A stretch of 33,516 nt of DNA from contig JBFLZB010000012.1 in NCBI GenBank assembly GCA_040756475.1, positions 15,278-48,793 of the forward strand. Reading direction: 5' to 3'. Source of the DNA: Thermodesulfobacteriota bacterium (GTDB lineage Bacteria; Desulfobacterota; Deferrisomatia; Deferrisomatales; JACRMM01). The notes beneath the pieces are model-generated. The model had not been told where the DNA came from. It saw only the letters and a program-made list of their open reading frames with translations, and ran no database searches. Positions 7,156 to 16,940 of the stretch are shown here, piece by piece. Made by a program: the position numbers and the translations under genes. The first letter of the stretch is position 1. Every line of letters starts with the position of its first letter.

Positions 7156-9846
7156 GTGAACGCCATGGACGACCCGAAGTCGGCCACCGCCAACGCCGCT
7201 GTACCCACCGCCTTGCCCGGGGTGGCCTGGTCCGCTCTCGACTCCCTCCCGGCCCCCCTCTGGTGGGCCGATGCCGACGGCAGGCTCCTCTACGCGAACC
7301 GGGCTGCCTGGGAGGCGTGGGGGCGGTTCCCGCAGGAGGTCGCGGCCCTGAACGCCGCGGACCTCTACCCGGGCTTTCCCTCCCGGCGGCACCCCGAGAC
7401 GTGGGCGCGGCTCCAGGCCAGGGGAAGCCTGACCTTCGAGGCCGAGCGGCAGGGAGCGGGGGCAGAGGGCCGGAGGGCGCTGCTGGAGGTAACGGTCCGG
7501 CACTGCACCTGGGACGGGCTCGAGTACGTGAGCGCCCTGGCCCGGGACGTGACCGAGGAGCGGCGCACCGAGCGGGAGCTGCGGGAGCGGGAGGAACGGC
7601 TGCGCGTCATCTTCGACACCTCCCGGGCGGCCATCCTCCTGGTGGATGCGGGCGGCGCGATCACCTTCGCCAACCGGCGCGCCGCCCAGATGTTCGGGTG
7701 GCCACTGGAGCAGTTCATCGGATCGACCTACCCCTCCCACGTCCACCCTTCCGAGCGGGAGCCCGGCGACGCCCGCATGCGCCGCCTCATCGCCGGCGAG
7801 CTCGACCACGTCTCCATCGAGCGCCGTTACGTAAGGGCCGACGGGACCGACTTCTGGGGGTATCTCACCGGGCGCCGGCACGTGGACGCCGAGGGCAACC
7901 TCGTCTCCCTCGTGGGGGTCATCGCGGACATCACCGAGCGCAAGCAGGCGGAAGAGGCCCTGCGGGCGAGCCAGGAGCGCTACCGCGGCCTCATCGCCCT
8001 GGCCGCCGACGCCATCCTGCACGGCGATCCCAATGGAAGAATCATCGGCGCCAACCTGAGCGCCACGGCCCTCACCGGCTACGGGGCCGAAGAGCTCATG
8101 CAGCTCGAGAGCATCGCGGGCCTCTTCTCCGAGGAGGAGCGGCAGCGAGTGCCCCTGCGCTACGACCTCCTGCGGGAGGGGAAGACGGTGCGCAGCGAGC
8201 GCTTGCTCACCCGCAAGGACGGCTCCACGGTGCCCATCGAGATGAACACCCGGATGATGCCCGACGGTACCTTCCAGACCGTCATCCGGGACATGAGCGA
8301 ACGCAAACAGGCCGAAGACGTGCTGCGCGCCAGCGAGGAGAAGTTCGCCAAGGCCTTCAACCGCGCGCCGGTCCTCATCGCCATGAGCGCCCTGGAAGAC
8401 GGCCGCTACCTGGAGGTCAACGACACCTTCTGCGAGGTCTCGGGCTTTTCCCGGGAAGAGGCCGTGGGCCACACCTCGGTGGAGCTCGGATGGATCGCGC
8501 CCCCGGACCGGCAGCGGCTCGTGGCGCAGTTGCGGGAACGGGGCCGGGTGACGGACCTGGAGCTCGCCCTCACCGCCAAGGACGGGCGCCGCGTCCACTG
8601 CCTCTACAGCGGCGAAGTCATCACCGTGGACGGCGCGCCGCGCCTGCTCTCCATCGCCGTGGACGTGACCGAGCAGGCCCGCCTCAGGGAAGATCTCTTC
8701 AAGGCCCAGCGGCTCGAGTCCCTCGGGGTCCTTGCCGGAGGCCTCGCCCACGACTTCAACAACATCCTCACCGGAATCCTCGGCAATCTCTCCCTGGCTC
8801 GGGTCCTGGTGGGAGGGGAGCACTCCGCCTCGCGACGGCTCGGGGAGTGCGAGAAGGCCGCCGTGCGCGCCGCCGACCTCACCCGGCAGCTCCTCACCTT
8901 TGCCCGGGGCGGCGCGCCGGTCCGGAAGATCGTGGAGGCCGCCGCCCTGGTGGAGGAAGCGGTTTCCTTTGCACTGGGGGGCTCGAACGTGAGGGGCCTC
9001 ACGGAACTCCCCCCCGACCTGTGGCGCCTCCACGCCGACGAGGGCCAGCTCAGCCAGGTCCTCCACAATCTGCTCCTGAACGCGAAGCAGGCCATGCCCT
9101 CGGGCGGCACGGTGACCGTGCGGGGGAGCAACGTCTGCCTCGACACCCCGCGGGCGGGGCCCCTCCCGCCCGGCCGCTACGTGCGCATCGAGGTCCGGGA
9201 CACCGGCACCGGCATCCCGCCCGACGTCATCGGCCGGGTCTTCGACCCCTACTTCACCACCAAACCCGGCGGCACCGGCCTGGGTTTGAGCTCCGTCTAC
9301 TCCATCGTCCGGCGCCACGGGGGAGACGTCCGGGTCTCGTCGTCCCCCGGCGAAGAGACGGTTTTCGTGGTCCATCTCCCCGCCGCCGGAGAGGAATGCC
9401 ACAGGCCGGCCGCCGCGCCGCCCGAGCACCCCGCGCCCTGCCAAAGCAGAGGGCGGGTTCTGGTGATGGACGACGAGGAGATGATCCGGGAGCTGGCGAC
9501 GGGCATGCTCGAAGCCCTGGGCTACACGGCGCTGGCCTGCCCGGACGGCGCCGCCGCGGTCGACGCCTACCGGCAGGCCCGGGAGGCGGGCACCCCCTTC
9601 GATGCCGTCCTCCTCGACCTGACGGTGCCGGGGGGCATGGGGGGAAAGGAAACGGCGGCGCAACTCCTCGCGATCGACCCCCAGGCCCTCCTGATCGTCT
9701 CGAGCGGCTACTCCAACGACCCGGCGGTGGCGGAGCACCGCGCCGCAGGCTTCGCCGGGGCGGTGGTCAAACCCTACTCGCTCGACCGCCTCTCCCAGGA
9801 ACTCCTGCGTCTCCTTCGCGCCCACCCCGCCAGAAGCCCCGGGTAA
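7156..9846 (+). CDS. Multi-PAS hybrid sensor histidine kinase with C-terminal receiver
   Basis: 896 residues, with no membrane segment, so a cytoplasmic sensor. Four PAS domains in series (roughly residues 10-135, 145-265, 270-390, 395-510; the repeated ends DVTEER, DITERKQAE, DMSERKQAE and DVTEQARL mark them), then the H box GGLAHDFNN with H532, ATPase motifs NLLLNAKQA, DTGTGIPPD and GGTGLGLSS, and a receiver with phosphoacceptor D821 in LLDLTVPG and K in VVKPYS. The frame is open to 6982. I prefer GTG 7156 because AAGGA lies 5 bases upstream; ATG 7165 is the alternative. The built-in receiver suggests phosphate relay to an unlinked partner or feedback control. The PAS ligands are unknown. 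Confidence 0.9.
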   Translation: MNAMDDPKSATANAAVPTALPGVAWSALDSLPAPLWWADADGRLLYANRAAWEAWGRFPQEVAALNAADLYPGFPSRRHPETWARLQARGSLTFEAERQGAGAEGRRALLEVTVRHCTWDGLEYVSALARDVTEERRTERELREREERLRVIFDTSRAAILLVDAGGAITFANRRAAQMFGWPLEQFIGSTYPSHVHPSEREPGDARMRRLIAGELDHVSIERRYVRADGTDFWGYLTGRRHVDAEGNLVSLVGVIADITERKQAEEALRASQERYRGLIALAADAILHGDPNGRIIGANLSATALTGYGAEELMQLESIAGLFSEEERQRVPLRYDLLREGKTVRSERLLTRKDGSTVPIEMNTRMMPDGTFQTVIRDMSERKQAEDVLRASEEKFAKAFNRAPVLIAMSALEDGRYLEVNDTFCEVSGFSREEAVGHTSVELGWIAPPDRQRLVAQLRERGRVTDLELALTAKDGRRVHCLYSGEVITVDGAPRLLSIAVDVTEQARLREDLFKAQRLESLGVLAGGLAHDFNNILTGILGNLSLARVLVGGEHSASRRLGECEKAAVRAADLTRQLLTFARGGAPVRKIVEAAALVEEAVSFALGGSNVRGLTELPPDLWRLHADEGQLSQVLHNLLLNAKQAMPSGGTVTVRGSNVCLDTPRAGPLPPGRYVRIEVRDTGTGIPPDVIGRVFDPYFTTKPGGTGLGLSSVYSIVRRHGGDVRVSSSPGEETVFVVHLPAAGEECHRPAAAPPEHPAPCQSRGRVLVMDDEEMIRELATGMLEALGYTALACPDGAAAVDAYRQAREAGTPFDAVLLDLTVPGGMGGKETAAQLLAIDPQALLIVSSGYSNDPAVAEHRAAGFAGAVVKPYSLDRLSQELLRLLRAHPARSPG

Positions 9847-9872
9847 GCCTCGGCAGCCGCCCGAACCACCCA

Positions 9873-9976
9873 GGATTTCCCTCGGGGTGATGCTGGGCGG
9901 CGGCGGGGCAGCTGGGCGGCACGGCGGCTGGACGGCCTATCGGCCAGGACGTCGGCGGGCCTCCTCGGGAAATCCC
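9873..9976. terminator. Long-range inverted repeat between convergent genes
   Basis: GGATTTCCC (9873-9881) is exactly complementary to GGGAAATCC (9968-9976), enclosing about 86 bases of G/C-rich sequence with smaller hairpins. It fills the 187-base gap between the kinase end and the hydroxylase end. Probably a terminator-like structure; no gene seen. Confidence 0.4.
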
Positions 9977-10033
9977 TGACCTCGCCGTTTCCGCGGCACG
10001 CAGATCCAGCCCTGGGCGTGACGCGGGCCCGCC

Positions 10034-12211
10034 CTACCCCGGCTGGGCTTCCCGCACGCGCTGCGGGGTCAGGGGCAGGCGCCGCAGGCGCTTGCCGGTG
10101 GCGGCGAACACGGCGTTGGCCACCGCCGGGGCGATGGGGGGCACCCCCGGCTCCCCCACGCCGCTCGGGGGCTCCCGGCTCGGCACCAGGTGGACCTCCA
10201 CGTCGGGGGAGCCGGAGAAGCGCACCAGGGGGTAGTCGTCGAAGTTCGCCTGCCGCACCCGGCCCTGGTCGAAGGTGATCTCCCCGTGGAGCGCCGCGGA
10301 GAGCCCGAAGACGATCCCGCCCTCCATCTGGGCGGCCACGGTGTCGGGGTTGACCACGTGCCCGCAGTCCACGGCACACACCACGCGGTGCACCCGAATC
10401 CGCCCCTGCCCATCCACGCTCACCTCGGCCACCTGGGCCACGTAGCTCCCGAAGGACTTGTGCACGGCAATGCCCCGGCTCCGGCCCGGGGCGGGCGGGG
10501 CGCCCCACCCGGCGCGCTCGGCCGCGAGCTCCAGCACCCCCCGATGGCGGGGATGGTCGGCCAGGAGGGCCCGGCGAAACTCGTAGGGGTCTTTGCCGGC
10601 CGCCGCGGCCAGCTCGTCGAGGAAGCACTCCACCACGAAGGCGGTGTGGGAGTGGCCCACCGAGCGCCACCAGAGAACCGGTACCGGAAGCCGGGGGCTG
10701 TGCAGTTCCACCAGCACGTTGGGGATGGCGTAGGGCAGGTCGGCGGCGCCCTCCACCGAGGTCTCGTCCACCCCGCCCTTGACCATATGCGCCTCGAAGG
10801 GCGTGCCGGCCAGGATCGACTGCCCCACGATCCGGTGGTGCCAGGCCACGGGCCGACCCTCGGCGTCCAGGGCGGCGGAGAGCCGGTCGTACCAGAAGGG
10901 CCGGAAGTAGCCGCCCCGGGTGTCGTCCTCCCGCGTCCAGACGACCTTGACGGGGGCCTGGGCGGCCTTGGCCACGTGCACGGCCTCCACGACGAAGTCC
11001 GAGGCGGGGTTTGCGCGCCGGCCAAAGCCCCCGCCCAGGAGGAGCGTGTGCAGGCGCACGCTCTCCGGGGGCAGGCCCGCCGCGGCAGCGGCGGCGTTGC
11101 GGTCGGCGGTCTGGAACTGGGTGCCGGTCCAGATCTCGCAACGGTCGGCCCGCAGGTCCACGGCGCAATTCAAGGGCTCCATGGTGGCATGGGCCAGGAA
11201 GGGGACCTCGTACTCGGCCTCCAGCTTCACCGCGCCCCTGGCCAGCGCCTCGGCCGGCTCGCCAGACTTCCGGGACACGGCTCCCGGCGCGCGGGCGAGC
11301 CCGGCGTAGCGCTGCCGCAGGCCCTCTGAGGACAGCTCGGCCTCCGGGCCCGGCTCCCACTCGACCCGCAGGGCGTCCCGGCCCGCGAGGGCGGCGTGGA
11401 AGCCCTCTGCCACCACCGCGACCCCGCTCGGCACTGGGGCCACGAGCCTCACCCCGGGAATCGCCCGGGCCCCCTCGGCCTCCAGGCTGCGGACCTTGCC
11501 CCCGAACGTGGGAGGCCGCACCACCACGGCGGTGAGCATGCCGGGCTGCACCGCGTCGATGCCGAACACGGCCGTGCCGCCCACCTTTGCCGGCGTGTCG
11601 AGGCGGGGCAGGGGCTTGCCGATGAGCCGGAAATCCTTGGGATCCTTGAGCGCCACGTCGGCGGGCACGGGCAGCCGCGACGCCTCTTCCGCGAGGGCGC
11701 CGTAGCGGGCCTCGCGGCCCGAGGCCGGGTGCCGCACGCGGCCGCCCTCGGCGCGGCACTCGGCGGCAGGCACGCCCCACTGGGCAGCGGCCGCCGAGAC
11801 CAGCATGGTCCGGGCCGCGGCCCCGACTCGGCGCAGGGGCTCCCACGAAGAGGGGATGCTGGTGCTGCCTCCCGTGCCCTGCATGCCCCACCAGAAGTGG
11901 TTGTACACCGCGGCCACGGGCGCGGCCTCGAACCGCACCCGAGACCACTCCACCTCGAGCTCCTCGGCCACCAGCATGGGAAGCGAGGTACAGACCCCCT
12001 GCCCCATCTCGGAGTGGTGCACCACCACCGTGACGAAGTCGTCGGCGCCGATGCGGGTCCAGGCATTGGGATCCGGCGGCGCGGCCTTTGCCGCCTCCTC
12101 GGCCCCGCGGGCCCCGCCCGAGGGCAGGTACACGCCCAGCACCAGGCCGCCGCCCAGGAGCGCCCCCGCCTTGAGGAAGTCCCTGCGTCCGAGCTTTACG
12201 ATGGCCGCCAC
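10034..12211 (-). CDS. iorB: Molybdopterin-binding (beta) subunit of an isoquinoline 1-oxidoreductase-type dehydrogenase
   Basis: 725 residues, the usual length of this two-subunit subclass of the xanthine oxidase family. A twin-arginine signal GRRDFLK (R9, R10) and a hydrophobic stretch predict Tat export to the periplasm. Family marks include [10 protein letters not shown], the segment [11 protein letters not shown] and the C-terminal [17 protein letters not shown], whose glutamate is the likely catalytic base at the Mo centre. The start is GTG 12211 with AAGGAG six bases upstream; the longer open frame beyond is the partner subunit in another frame. It follows the 2Fe-2S subunit by 2 bases. 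It would hydroxylate an aldehyde or N-heterocycle and pass electrons through the small subunit, probably to a cytochrome. The substrate is not predictable; iorB is used as a family name only. Confidence 0.9.
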   Translation of the reverse strand: MAAIVKLGRRDFLKAGALLGGGLVLGVYLPSGGARGAEEAAKAAPPDPNAWTRIGADDFVTVVVHHSEMGQGVCTSLPMLVAEELEVEWSRVRFEAAPVAAVYNHFWWGMQGTGGSTSIPSSWEPLRRVGAAARTMLVSAAAAQWGVPAAECRAEGGRVRHPASGREARYGALAEEASRLPVPADVALKDPKDFRLIGKPLPRLDTPAKVGGTAVFGIDAVQPGMLTAVVVRPPTFGGKVRSLEAEGARAIPGVRLVAPVPSGVAVVAEGFHAALAGRDALRVEWEPGPEAELSSEGLRQRYAGLARAPGAVSRKSGEPAEALARGAVKLEAEYEVPFLAHATMEPLNCAVDLRADRCEIWTGTQFQTADRNAAAAAAGLPPESVRLHTLLLGGGFGRRANPASDFVVEAVHVAKAAQAPVKVVWTREDDTRGGYFRPFWYDRLSAALDAEGRPVAWHHRIVGQSILAGTPFEAHMVKGGVDETSVEGAADLPYAIPNVLVELHSPRLPVPVLWWRSVGHSHTAFVVECFLDELAAAAGKDPYEFRRALLADHPRHRGVLELAAERAGWGAPPAPGRSRGIAVHKSFGSYVAQVAEVSVDGQGRIRVHRVVCAVDCGHVVNPDTVAAQMEGGIVFGLSAALHGEITFDQGRVRQANFDDYPLVRFSGSPDVEVHLVPSREPPSGVGEPGVPPIAPAVANAVFAATGKRLRRLPLTPQRVREAQPG

Positions 12212-12213
12212 GG

Positions 12214-12660
12214 TCAGCTCCTTTCCGCCGCCCGCCGGATCGCCCTGCGGATCCGGGGGTACGTGCCGCACCGGCAGAGGTTGGCATCCATCGCCCGGTC
12301 GACCTCGGCCGGGGTGGGCCGCGGGTGGGCCGCGAGGAGCGCCGCCGCGGCCATGACCATGCCCGGCTGGCAGTACCCGCACTGGGGCACCTCCTCGGCG
12401 ATCCAGGCCCGCTTCACCGGGTGGTCCTCGGGCAGGCCCTCGATCGTAAGGATCTTCTTGCCCTGCACGGAGCCCGCCGGAAGCTGGCAGGTCTTGGTAG
12501 CCATCCCGTCCACGTGCATGGTGCAGGCCCCGCACTCCTCGATGCCGCACCCGTACTTGGTCCCGGTAAGGCCCAGGCGCTCCCGCACCACCCACAGGAG
12601 CGGGGTCTCGGGATCCACTTCCAGCCGGTGCACCGTTCCGTTCACGTCCAACGAGATCAT
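12214..12660 (-). CDS. iorA: (2Fe-2S)-binding alpha subunit of the molybdenum hydroxylase
   Basis: 148 residues. The N-terminal plant-type ferredoxin fold holds C38, C43, C46 and C58 (CGIEECGAC... TC), and the C-terminal helical domain holds the second cluster with C94, C97, C129 and C131 (CGYC, CRC). This is the typical small subunit of the xanthine oxidase family and carries electrons from the Mo centre. ATG 12660 follows a GGGAAAGGG ribosome site about 9 bases upstream. The stop is 2 bases from the large-subunit start, so translation is coupled. No FAD subunit gene (CoxM type) lies nearby, which fits the two-subunit class. iorA is a family name, not a substrate claim. Confidence 0.92.
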   Translation of the reverse strand: MISLDVNGTVHRLEVDPETPLLWVVRERLGLTGTKYGCGIEECGACTMHVDGMATKTCQLPAGSVQGKKILTIEGLPEDHPVKRAWIAEEVPQCGYCQPGMVMAAAALLAAHPRPTPAEVDRAMDANLCRCGTYPRIRRAIRRAAERS

Positions 12661-12672
12661 GGCCCGCACCCT

Positions 12673-12695
12673 TTCCCGCGGCGTCGGCCGCGGAA
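12673..12695. other. Hairpin upstream of the hydroxylase operon
   Basis: TTCCCGCGGC (12673-12682) pairs with GCCGCGGAA (12687-12695) with one bulged C. It lies in the 110-base gap after the amidohydrolase stop and before the iron-sulfur subunit, so it may end one unit or attenuate the next. Confidence 0.35.
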
Positions 12696-12770
12696 CCGTT
12701 GGGACACCCACGGCACGGAGGGTAGCCCCTACTCCCGCCGCCGCAAGGGCCGCAAGGGGCTGACGCCGGG

Positions 12771-13763
12771 TCAGGGGAGTGGGAGCAGGCGCGCCGGAGC
12801 CTCGAAGACGACTTGGGGAACGCCCAGGGCGCGCTTGAGGGCGACGTCGCGGTCCCAGGGGTTGGGGATGCGGGCGAGCTCCCGAGCCTTTGCAAGCCCG
12901 AGCCTGGGGGCGAAGAACCAGGGGGTGACGAGGGAGGTGGCGATGAGCGGCATGTCGGTGCCGTAGAGGAGGCGGCCCCGGAAGGCAGGCTCCCCCAGGA
13001 GCCGAGCCAGGGCGCCGGGGTGGTTGACCTGGGTGAGGCTCGAGACGTCGGCCCACAGGTTGGGGTGCTCCCGGGCCAGCGCCGCGAGTCGGCGGAAGTT
13101 GGGGTGCCGGTCCGTGCTGCCCGCAGCGGCGCCGTGGGCGGCGACGACGGTCACGCCCAGCCTCAGGGGGAGCCGCAGGCGCTCGGGATCGCCCAGGTCG
13201 TCTCGGGAGCGGGTGAAGGAGCGCTCGGTTCCCGTATGGCTGAGGAGCGGCAGGCCCAGTTCCGCCAGGCGCCGGTAGAAGGCGGCGTGGCGGGGGTCGG
13301 CCGGGTCGATGCCCTGGATCGGGGGAAGCCACTTCACGAGCACCGCACCCCGGGCCGCCGCCTCGTCCAGGCGCTCCAGGGCGTCGCGCCGCAGGGGGTT
13401 CACGCTCGCCCCGAAGAAGAGGTTGGGGCAGCGCGCGGTCTCTTCTGCCACGAACCGGTCGGGCACGTAGACCTCTGTGGCGGTCTCGTCCAGCCTGCCC
13501 CACGCGTCCACGGCGCCGTCCAGCGCCAGCACCACCGCCCCCGAAACCTCTCGGGATGCGGCCAGGCGCTGGGCGAGGCGGGAGATCACCAGGGCGTCCC
13601 CCTCCCGCCGCAGTTCCTCCTCGGTCACCCCGTAGGCCCGCAGGTAGACGCGGAACCGGGGGCTCCGGCGCAGCCGGTCCGAGACGCGGCAGCCGCTCCC
13701 CCCGGCGCCGATGCCCGCGGCATGGCAGTGGAGGTCGATGACCGGAGCCGGGGCCGCGCTCAC
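12771..13763 (-). CDS. Amidohydrolase-family (PF04909-like) metal-dependent hydrolase
   Basis: 330 residues. It opens with VIDLHCH (H12, H14), the metal-binding HxH on strand 1 of the TIM barrel, then a central lysine-bearing VKWLPPIQG, a LSHTG histidine, a VVAAHG histidine and LYGTDMPL (the final-strand Asp). These are the expected metal ligands of the family, so an active hydrolase or decarboxylase is likely; the substrate is unknown. The start is GTG 13763, overlapping the stop of the small upstream gene by GTGA. The frame stays open to 14039, but the extension is shadow sequence. It ends 110 bases before the hydroxylase operon. Confidence 0.85.
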   Translation of the reverse strand: MSAAPAPVIDLHCHAAGIGAGGSGCRVSDRLRRSPRFRVYLRAYGVTEEELRREGDALVISRLAQRLAASREVSGAVVLALDGAVDAWGRLDETATEVYVPDRFVAEETARCPNLFFGASVNPLRRDALERLDEAAARGAVLVKWLPPIQGIDPADPRHAAFYRRLAELGLPLLSHTGTERSFTRSRDDLGDPERLRLPLRLGVTVVAAHGAAAGSTDRHPNFRRLAALAREHPNLWADVSSLTQVNHPGALARLLGEPAFRGRLLYGTDMPLIATSLVTPWFFAPRLGLAKARELARIPNPWDRDVALKRALGVPQVVFEAPARLLPLP

Positions 13764-13963
13764 AGGGACCCCAGGAGGGCGTGGACGAGCCGCACCGCGT
13801 CGGGGGCGCCCAGGCGGAGCGCGTCGCCCACGGCCCGCGCGCACTGGGCCAGGAAGTGCCCCGCAGCCCCCAGGCCCACCGCCCCGGCCGCCGCCGCTGC
13901 GAGGCGCTCCGGCCACGCCGCTCCCCCGGGCCTCCTCGCGCCTTCTCTTGCCGTGCCGCTCAT
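13760..13963 (-). CDS. Small 67-residue protein coupled to rhombosortase and amidohydrolase genes
   Basis: I do not recognise a family. The protein begins with about 20 Arg/Gly-rich residues, followed by an Ala/Gly/Leu-rich stretch (about 21-50) that could be a short amphipathic or membrane-associated helix. What argues for a real gene is position: its ATG overlaps the rhombosortase stop (ATGA at 13960-13963) and its TGA overlaps the amidohydrolase GTG (GTGA at 13760-13763), so it exactly bridges the two without leaving a gap. A GGGAG lies about 8 bases before the start. In sequence this GC-rich, a chance open frame of this size is common, so caution is needed. Confidence 0.55.
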   Translation of the reverse strand: MSGTAREGARRPGGAAWPERLAAAAAGAVGLGAAGHFLAQCARAVGDALRLGAPDAVRLVHALLGSL

Positions 13964-14691
13964 CGCTGGGCTCCCGCGGAGGTTCGCCCGCCCGTTCGAG
14001 TCTGCCTTGCGTGAGACTGCTCTTCCCCAGCACGATCACGGAACCGGCGAACCACCCGGAGCGCCCCGAAGGCCCCCAGGCCCCCGAGCACCCCTCCCAG
14101 GTGGCACGCCACCACCGGCACCCCCATGAGGCCGAAGTGGAGCGCCGAGAGGAAGGCCCGGCCGGCGGCGAGCTCCCAGGCGGACTTGGCGACCACGAGC
14201 CCCAGGCAGAGCGCCCCGGTGCGCCGGTCCCCTGTGTCCCGGGAGGCGAGCCCCTCGGCCCCCGAGACGGCCAGGAGGCCGTGGGCCGTGCCCGAGAGCC
14301 CGCACAGGCCCACGGCGTAGAGGTCGGGTGAGAGCGCGAGCGGCAGGAGCATGCTCCCCGCCCACGCGCCGAGCACGTAGACGAGCCGCCCCGCCCGGCC
14401 CGGCTCCCGCAGGCCGGCGTAGAGGAGGAGGAACCCCGCTCCGTCGAGGAGAAGGTGGTACCAGCTCACGTGGGCGAAGGGGTGGGTGAGCAGCCGCCAC
14501 CACTGCCCCTCGGCGACCCGGACGGGCAGGAAGACCAGGGCCTCCGCCACGGCCCCCCAGAACACCGGCAGGCTTGCCGCCAGCGCCAGGAGGCCGAAGG
14601 CCCAGAGCTCGGCGGCGGGACCGCCGGGGCGCGCCGGGGCGCGAGGGAGTTGCCGGGCAGGGGCGGCGGGGGAGGCAGCTGAGGTCGTCAT
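13960..14691 (-). CDS. Rhombosortase-like rhomboid-family intramembrane serine protease
   Basis: 243 residues with about six membrane helices. The catalytic serine is S134 in GLSGTAHG (the SGxxHG form seen in rhombosortases) and the partner histidine is H197 in ACHLGG. WWRLLTHPFAHVSWYHLLLD (63-83) is the conserved loop-1/TM2 region. Rhombosortases cut C-terminal sorting tails (GlyGly-CTERM) from exported proteins at the inner membrane. The start ATG 14691 has AGGAGG about 9 bases upstream. The gene directly upstream on the same strand, 79 bases away, encodes an exported protein with a short C-terminal hydrophobic segment plus Arg/Lys cluster, a likely substrate. A plain rhomboid protease is the alternative. 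Confidence 0.82.
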   Translation of the reverse strand: MTTSAASPAAPARQLPRAPARPGGPAAELWAFGLLALAASLPVFWGAVAEALVFLPVRVAEGQWWRLLTHPFAHVSWYHLLLDGAGFLLLYAGLREPGRAGRLVYVLGAWAGSMLLPLALSPDLYAVGLCGLSGTAHGLLAVSGAEGLASRDTGDRRTGALCLGLVVAKSAWELAAGRAFLSALHFGLMGVPVVACHLGGVLGGLGAFGALRVVRRFRDRAGEEQSHARQTRTGGRTSAGAQR

Positions 14692-14770
14692 CTTCTCGAA
14701 CCTCCTGCCCCTCCGGCGCGGGCCGGAGGGACGGTTTCATGCTGGCGATCCTTCGCGGCCAAGGCCGCTT

Positions 14771-16897
14771 CTACCCGCGCTCCTTCTTCCGGCGGCGGGC
14801 GAGCCACGCGGCGAGCCCGACGAAGAGGGGCCCGACCGGACCCGAGCCGATGCCGATGTCGAAGCCGGAGCGGCGCCGGGCCTCCGGAGAGGGGGCGGGG
14901 GCGGCGGTGGGGGGGGCGGCGGCGACGGCGGGGGCCGGCTGGGAAGGCGCGGCCTGCTTTGCGGCCTCGGGGCCCAGGCCCGCCACGGCCCGTTCCCGGA
15001 TGGCGTCGAGACCCGCCCGGAGCCGCTCCTGGGCCTTGCGGTCGCGCTCCACCAGGAGGGCGTTCTTCCGCTCGATCTTCCAGCGCCGGTACTCGGCGTC
15101 GTCTTCCAGCACGATGAAGCTCGTGTACTCGGTGGCGATGGAGTGGGCCTCCCCCAGGCGCACCACCTCGTCCACTACCGCCTGACGCGACCCGCCGCGG
15201 TCGGCCTCGCGAAGCAGGCGGTCGATGCGGTGCCAGGCCCACATGCGCTCCAGCTCGGGGTTGTCCCGCTCTTCCCCCGGGAGCTCCAGGGTCGCGGAGC
15301 GCTCCAGCCGGACGCCGCGGATCTCGCCGGTGAGCGTCACCCGGGGGGAGCCGCCCTTGGGGTAGCGGCCGTACACCCGCACCGGAGCCCCGTGGTAGAG
15401 GCTGGGGAGCACCGGGGGCTCGAGATCGGTCACCTCGACCCCCTCGAACGCGAGCGCCAGCCCCGTGGCCACGGGGTGCTGGAGCTTGCGGCGGAAGGCC
15501 CGGGCCTGGCGGGCGAAGTCGTCCCCGGGGGAGAGAAAGGCCGCCAGCCCCCCGGAGTCCCGGGCGAGCTGTTCGAGGAGGGGGCGGTTCACGTCGTTTC
15601 CGACGCCGATGCAGAAGACCCGGGTGTTGCCCGGCCGGGTGCGGATGAGCTCGGCCAGGGCGGTGCGCTCGCGCTGCTCGGTGAGCCCGTCGCTCAGGAC
15701 CACCACGTTGAGGGTCCGGTCGGCGTCCCGGTACTTGTAGGCCGTGGTGAGGGCAGGGTTGAGCACCGTGCCGCCCCGGGCCTGCTGGCCGGCCAGGAAC
15801 GCCTCGGCCCGGGCGAGGCTCGCGGGCCCGGCGGCCTCGAGCCGGTTGAAGAGGGTCGCCGGCTGCACGTTGAAGGCCAGGAGCTCGAAGCGGTCCTTCT
15901 CTCCCAGCTCCCGGAGGAACGCCCCCACCGAGTCCTTGGAGAGCAGGAGCTTGCCCCCGTCCCCCATGCTCCCGGAGACGTCCAGCAGGAAGACATAGTC
16001 CATGCCCTCGTCCAGGGCCGCGGCGTCCTCCCCGGCCGTGAGGGTGAGGCAGAAGGTGCCGTCGGCCGGCCCCTCCCGGTGGGCGAGGAGGTCGATCCCC
16101 GTGCGGGGGCGCGCCAGCCGGTAGGCCACCACCACGTCCCGGTCCAGGTTCGTGCCGGCCACCCGCTCCAGGCTCGCCTGCCAGAAGTGCTCCGAGTGCC
16201 GCGCCGCCACCACCTCGGCCCCGTGGCTGGGGCTCTCCAGAGCGACGATGGGCACCGGGGACTTGGCGTCCAGGGTCAAGGCGAAGCGCCCCGAGGTGCG
16301 GGCGTCGGCCCCGGACCGGGTCGCGGTGGCAAGGGGGTAGACGTAGGTGGCCCAGTCGTGGTCCGCGTCGAGCTCCTGGTAGTAGGTGATCTGGATGCGC
16401 TGTTCGGCCTGGGGACCGATGGGGAAGACCCGCATCTCGAAGGTCCGGTAGTCCACCTGCTCCAGCAGGCCGGGGTCGCGGCGGGTCTGCTTGTAGCTCT
16501 CGTAGATCTGGCGGGCGCGCTCCTTCTCGAGCACCTCGCCGACCATCTCCACGCCGTTGATCCACATGCTGAAGTTCGAGACCGAGGCCCCCCGGGGCAC
16601 GGGGAAGGTGTACAGGGCCTCCACCTGCCGGCGCTCGGTGTTGCGGAAGATCTGGTTTACCGTGGTCACCGCGACCCCGTTGTTCACCGTGACCGAGACC
16701 TCGTGGTCCACGATCTCCAGCACGCCGCCGAAGCCGCCGTCGGCGACCAGGAGGCCCGCGGCCCGGGCGGGGCTAGTGGCCGCGGCGCCCATCTGCAGGG
16801 CCAGGACCGTGAGGGCCCCGGCCCACCAGCAAAACGGGGACCGGTGCCTTCGGGGTGGGGTGGACGGTGTGCGTCGGTCTCTCTCGGGGCTTTGCAT
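14771..16897 (-). CDS. Exported VIT + vWA domain protein with C-terminal sorting-tail-like end
   Basis: 708 residues. A long basic N-region and hydrophobic stretch end near ARA-AG (cleavage about residue 46-48). A VIT domain follows (about 50-180, including RQIYESYKQTRRDPGLLEQV) and a vWA domain with intact MIDAS DVSGS (D306, S308, S310). After a charged helical segment and a Pro/Ala-rich linker (about 645-675), the last 25 residues are GSGPVGPLFVGLAAWL then ARRRKKERG: a short hydrophobic helix with a basic end, as in CTERM and LPXTG tails but without LPXTG or a clear GlyGly. The layout resembles the marine proteobacterial sortase targets. ATG 16897 has AAGGAGG 5 bases upstream and a sigma-54 promoter at 16941-16954. 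Confidence 0.9.
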   Translation of the reverse strand: MQSPERDRRTPSTPPRRHRSPFCWWAGALTVLALQMGAAATSPARAAGLLVADGGFGGVLEIVDHEVSVTVNNGVAVTTVNQIFRNTERRQVEALYTFPVPRGASVSNFSMWINGVEMVGEVLEKERARQIYESYKQTRRDPGLLEQVDYRTFEMRVFPIGPQAEQRIQITYYQELDADHDWATYVYPLATATRSGADARTSGRFALTLDAKSPVPIVALESPSHGAEVVAARHSEHFWQASLERVAGTNLDRDVVVAYRLARPRTGIDLLAHREGPADGTFCLTLTAGEDAAALDEGMDYVFLLDVSGSMGDGGKLLLSKDSVGAFLRELGEKDRFELLAFNVQPATLFNRLEAAGPASLARAEAFLAGQQARGGTVLNPALTTAYKYRDADRTLNVVVLSDGLTEQRERTALAELIRTRPGNTRVFCIGVGNDVNRPLLEQLARDSGGLAAFLSPGDDFARQARAFRRKLQHPVATGLALAFEGVEVTDLEPPVLPSLYHGAPVRVYGRYPKGGSPRVTLTGEIRGVRLERSATLELPGEERDNPELERMWAWHRIDRLLREADRGGSRQAVVDEVVRLGEAHSIATEYTSFIVLEDDAEYRRWKIERKNALLVERDRKAQERLRAGLDAIRERAVAGLGPEAAKQAAPSQPAPAVAAAPPTAAPAPSPEARRRSGFDIGIGSGPVGPLFVGLAAWLARRRKKERG

Positions 16898-16940
16898 GGC
16901 ACCCTCCTTTGCTGCGGGTTGGGGTTGCCTCCTCCCCATC

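Noticed and set aside
7041-9890. Very long open frames overlapping the hybrid kinase on both strands
   Set aside because: The kinase frame carries all PAS, H-box, ATPase and receiver motifs; the others are Arg/Pro/Gly-rich shadows.
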